In this document: one piece after another, positions 63,450 through 64,000 of the stretch
How positions within the stretch are numbered: position 1 is the first letter of the stretch
Layout of the letters: every line of letters starts with the position of its first letter
From: Halostagnicola sp. A-GB9-2
GTDB lineage: Archaea; Halobacteriota; Halobacteria; Halobacteriales; Natrialbaceae
Direction of reading: 5' to 3'
DNA: 64,000 nucleotides
NCBI RefSeq assembly: GCF_030068615.1
Contig: NZ_JASJOC010000003.1
Location: forward strand, 372,001-436,000
The notes under the pieces: model-generated
Seen by the model: only the letters and a program-made list of their open reading frames with translations
The model's database searches: none
Told to the model about the DNA's origin: nothing
Program-made: the position numbers and the translations under genes

Positions 63450-64000
63450 TCACTGCTCGAGCGCTAATCGAACCGCGTCCGCGAGCGTGCTCACTCGAGT
63501 GATGTGTTCGTAGGTTTCCTCTCGGACGCCGTTTGTCACGTATGAGAAGGCGACGTTTCGCTCCGGGTCGGCCCAGCCGACGCTACTGCCAAGCCCCGCG
63601 TGGCCGAACACGCGCGACGGCGTGAGCGACCCGAACGGATCCGCACTGGTTCCGCCCTTCCAGACGCCGAGGCCGTACCGCGATGGCCGGTGAAGCGTGC
63701 CGTCCTCGTCCGTCGCGGCCCAGAGTGTCGTCATCGCCTCGACGCTGTCTGGCTCGAGGACGCGTGTTCCGTCGAGTTCGCCGCCGTTCGCGAGGCAGGC
63801 GTAGAAACGAGCCATGTCCCGAGCCGTGCCGATCCCGTTCGCGGCGGGGATCACGGATCGATGGATCGCCTCGTCGTTGAACGACTCCGCGACTTCGGCG
63901 TGGTTGCCCAGTCCTTCCTCGAGTTCGCGACAGCTATCGAACGGCGCGAATCCGGTGAGCGTCGCGACTGGATCGTCCTCGTCGTCCCGGAGCCCGATCC
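63450..64000 (-). CDS. Serine hydrolase (beta-lactamase class C fold), C-terminal part
   Basis: The frame runs unbroken to the right edge, so the N-terminal part with the SxxK motif lies outside the window. Visible are DSCRELEEGLGNHAEVAESF, the NGIGTARDMARFYACLANGG segment (as in AmpC-like esterases), YGLGVWKGG and the HAGLGSSVGW triad-like HxG motif. Members are EstA-type esterases or penicillin-binding-like peptidases; substrate unknown. Confidence 0.82.
   Translation of the reverse strand, partial: IGLRDDEDDPVATLTGFAPFDSCRELEEGLGNHAEVAESFNDEAIHRSVIPAANGIGTARDMARFYACLANGGELDGTRVLEPDSVEAMTTLWAATDEDGTLHRPSRYGLGVWKGGTSADPFGSLTPSRVFGHAGLGSSVGWADPERNVAFSYVTNGVREETYEHITRVSTLADAVRLALEQ

Noticed and set aside
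1-64000. tRNA or rRNA genes
   Set aside because: A visual scan found no T-loop/anticodon arrangement or rRNA-like conserved stretch; a tRNAscan or Infernal run would be needed for certainty.

Overview
The window is chromosomal DNA from a halophilic archaeon (class Halobacteria). The evidence is a strongly acidic proteome, high GC outside one island, twin-arginine signals, an A-type ATP synthase operon, a PAN proteasome ATPase, a pyruvoyl arginine decarboxylase, Tfx and TRAM-domain proteins, an archaeal type IV pilin, and promoters whose TATA boxes sit about 25-30 nt before the start codon (leaderless transcription). A member of the Natrialbales-type genera is plausible, but that is inference. 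I saw no rRNA, tRNA or CRISPR array.

Region 1 (1-11.5 kb) is accessory. A FAD-oxidoreductase gene runs off the left edge. A short sequence then recurs three times in direct orientation (282, 1705 and 10822), bracketing a 1.4-kb segment (membrane protein plus a start-less DUF4177 fragment) and a 9.1-kb AT-richer defence island. The island holds a small basic/acidic protein, two decayed ORFs, a membrane-anchored HNH nuclease, an IS6-family element with a frameshifted transposase, a McrBC restriction pair and a zinc-finger/HNR/HNH nuclease. The IS6 end supplies the stop codon of mcrC.

Region 2 (11.5-38.8 kb) is ordinary haloarchaeal core. It contains a GT2 glycosyltransferase, an AI-2E-type exporter, a PAC2 proteasome-assembly homologue ending in an HbYX-like tripeptide, 6-phosphogluconate dehydrogenase, a MATE pump, a Tat-lipoprotein/ABC-2 exporter operon, enoyl-CoA hydratase, a sulfatase-fold enzyme, TruA, an M28 peptidase, oligoendopeptidase F, PAN, a CPBP protease, arginine decarboxylase, ATP synthase subunit D and an acyl-CoA synthetase. 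PAN and the PAC2 protein could both dock on the 20S proteasome. Two copies of a hairpin-forming repeat lie at 18.4 and 25.0 kb.

Region 3 (38.8-47.1 kb, minus strand) is the ATP synthase operon H-I-K-E-C-F-A-B; subunit D is detached at 34.3-35.0 kb. Region 4 (47.3-64 kb) holds a quinone-type methyltransferase, a pilin/surface-protein/membrane-HTH cluster, a radical SAM protein, an isochorismatase-like hydrolase, DUF373, a cupin, a prenyl diphosphate synthase, a four-copy hairpin array, the ETF alpha/beta pair (electron transfer, probably from acyl-CoA oxidation), TRAM and Tfx proteins, an atypical SDR, MoeA, an HTTM membrane protein and a serine hydrolase cut by the right edge.
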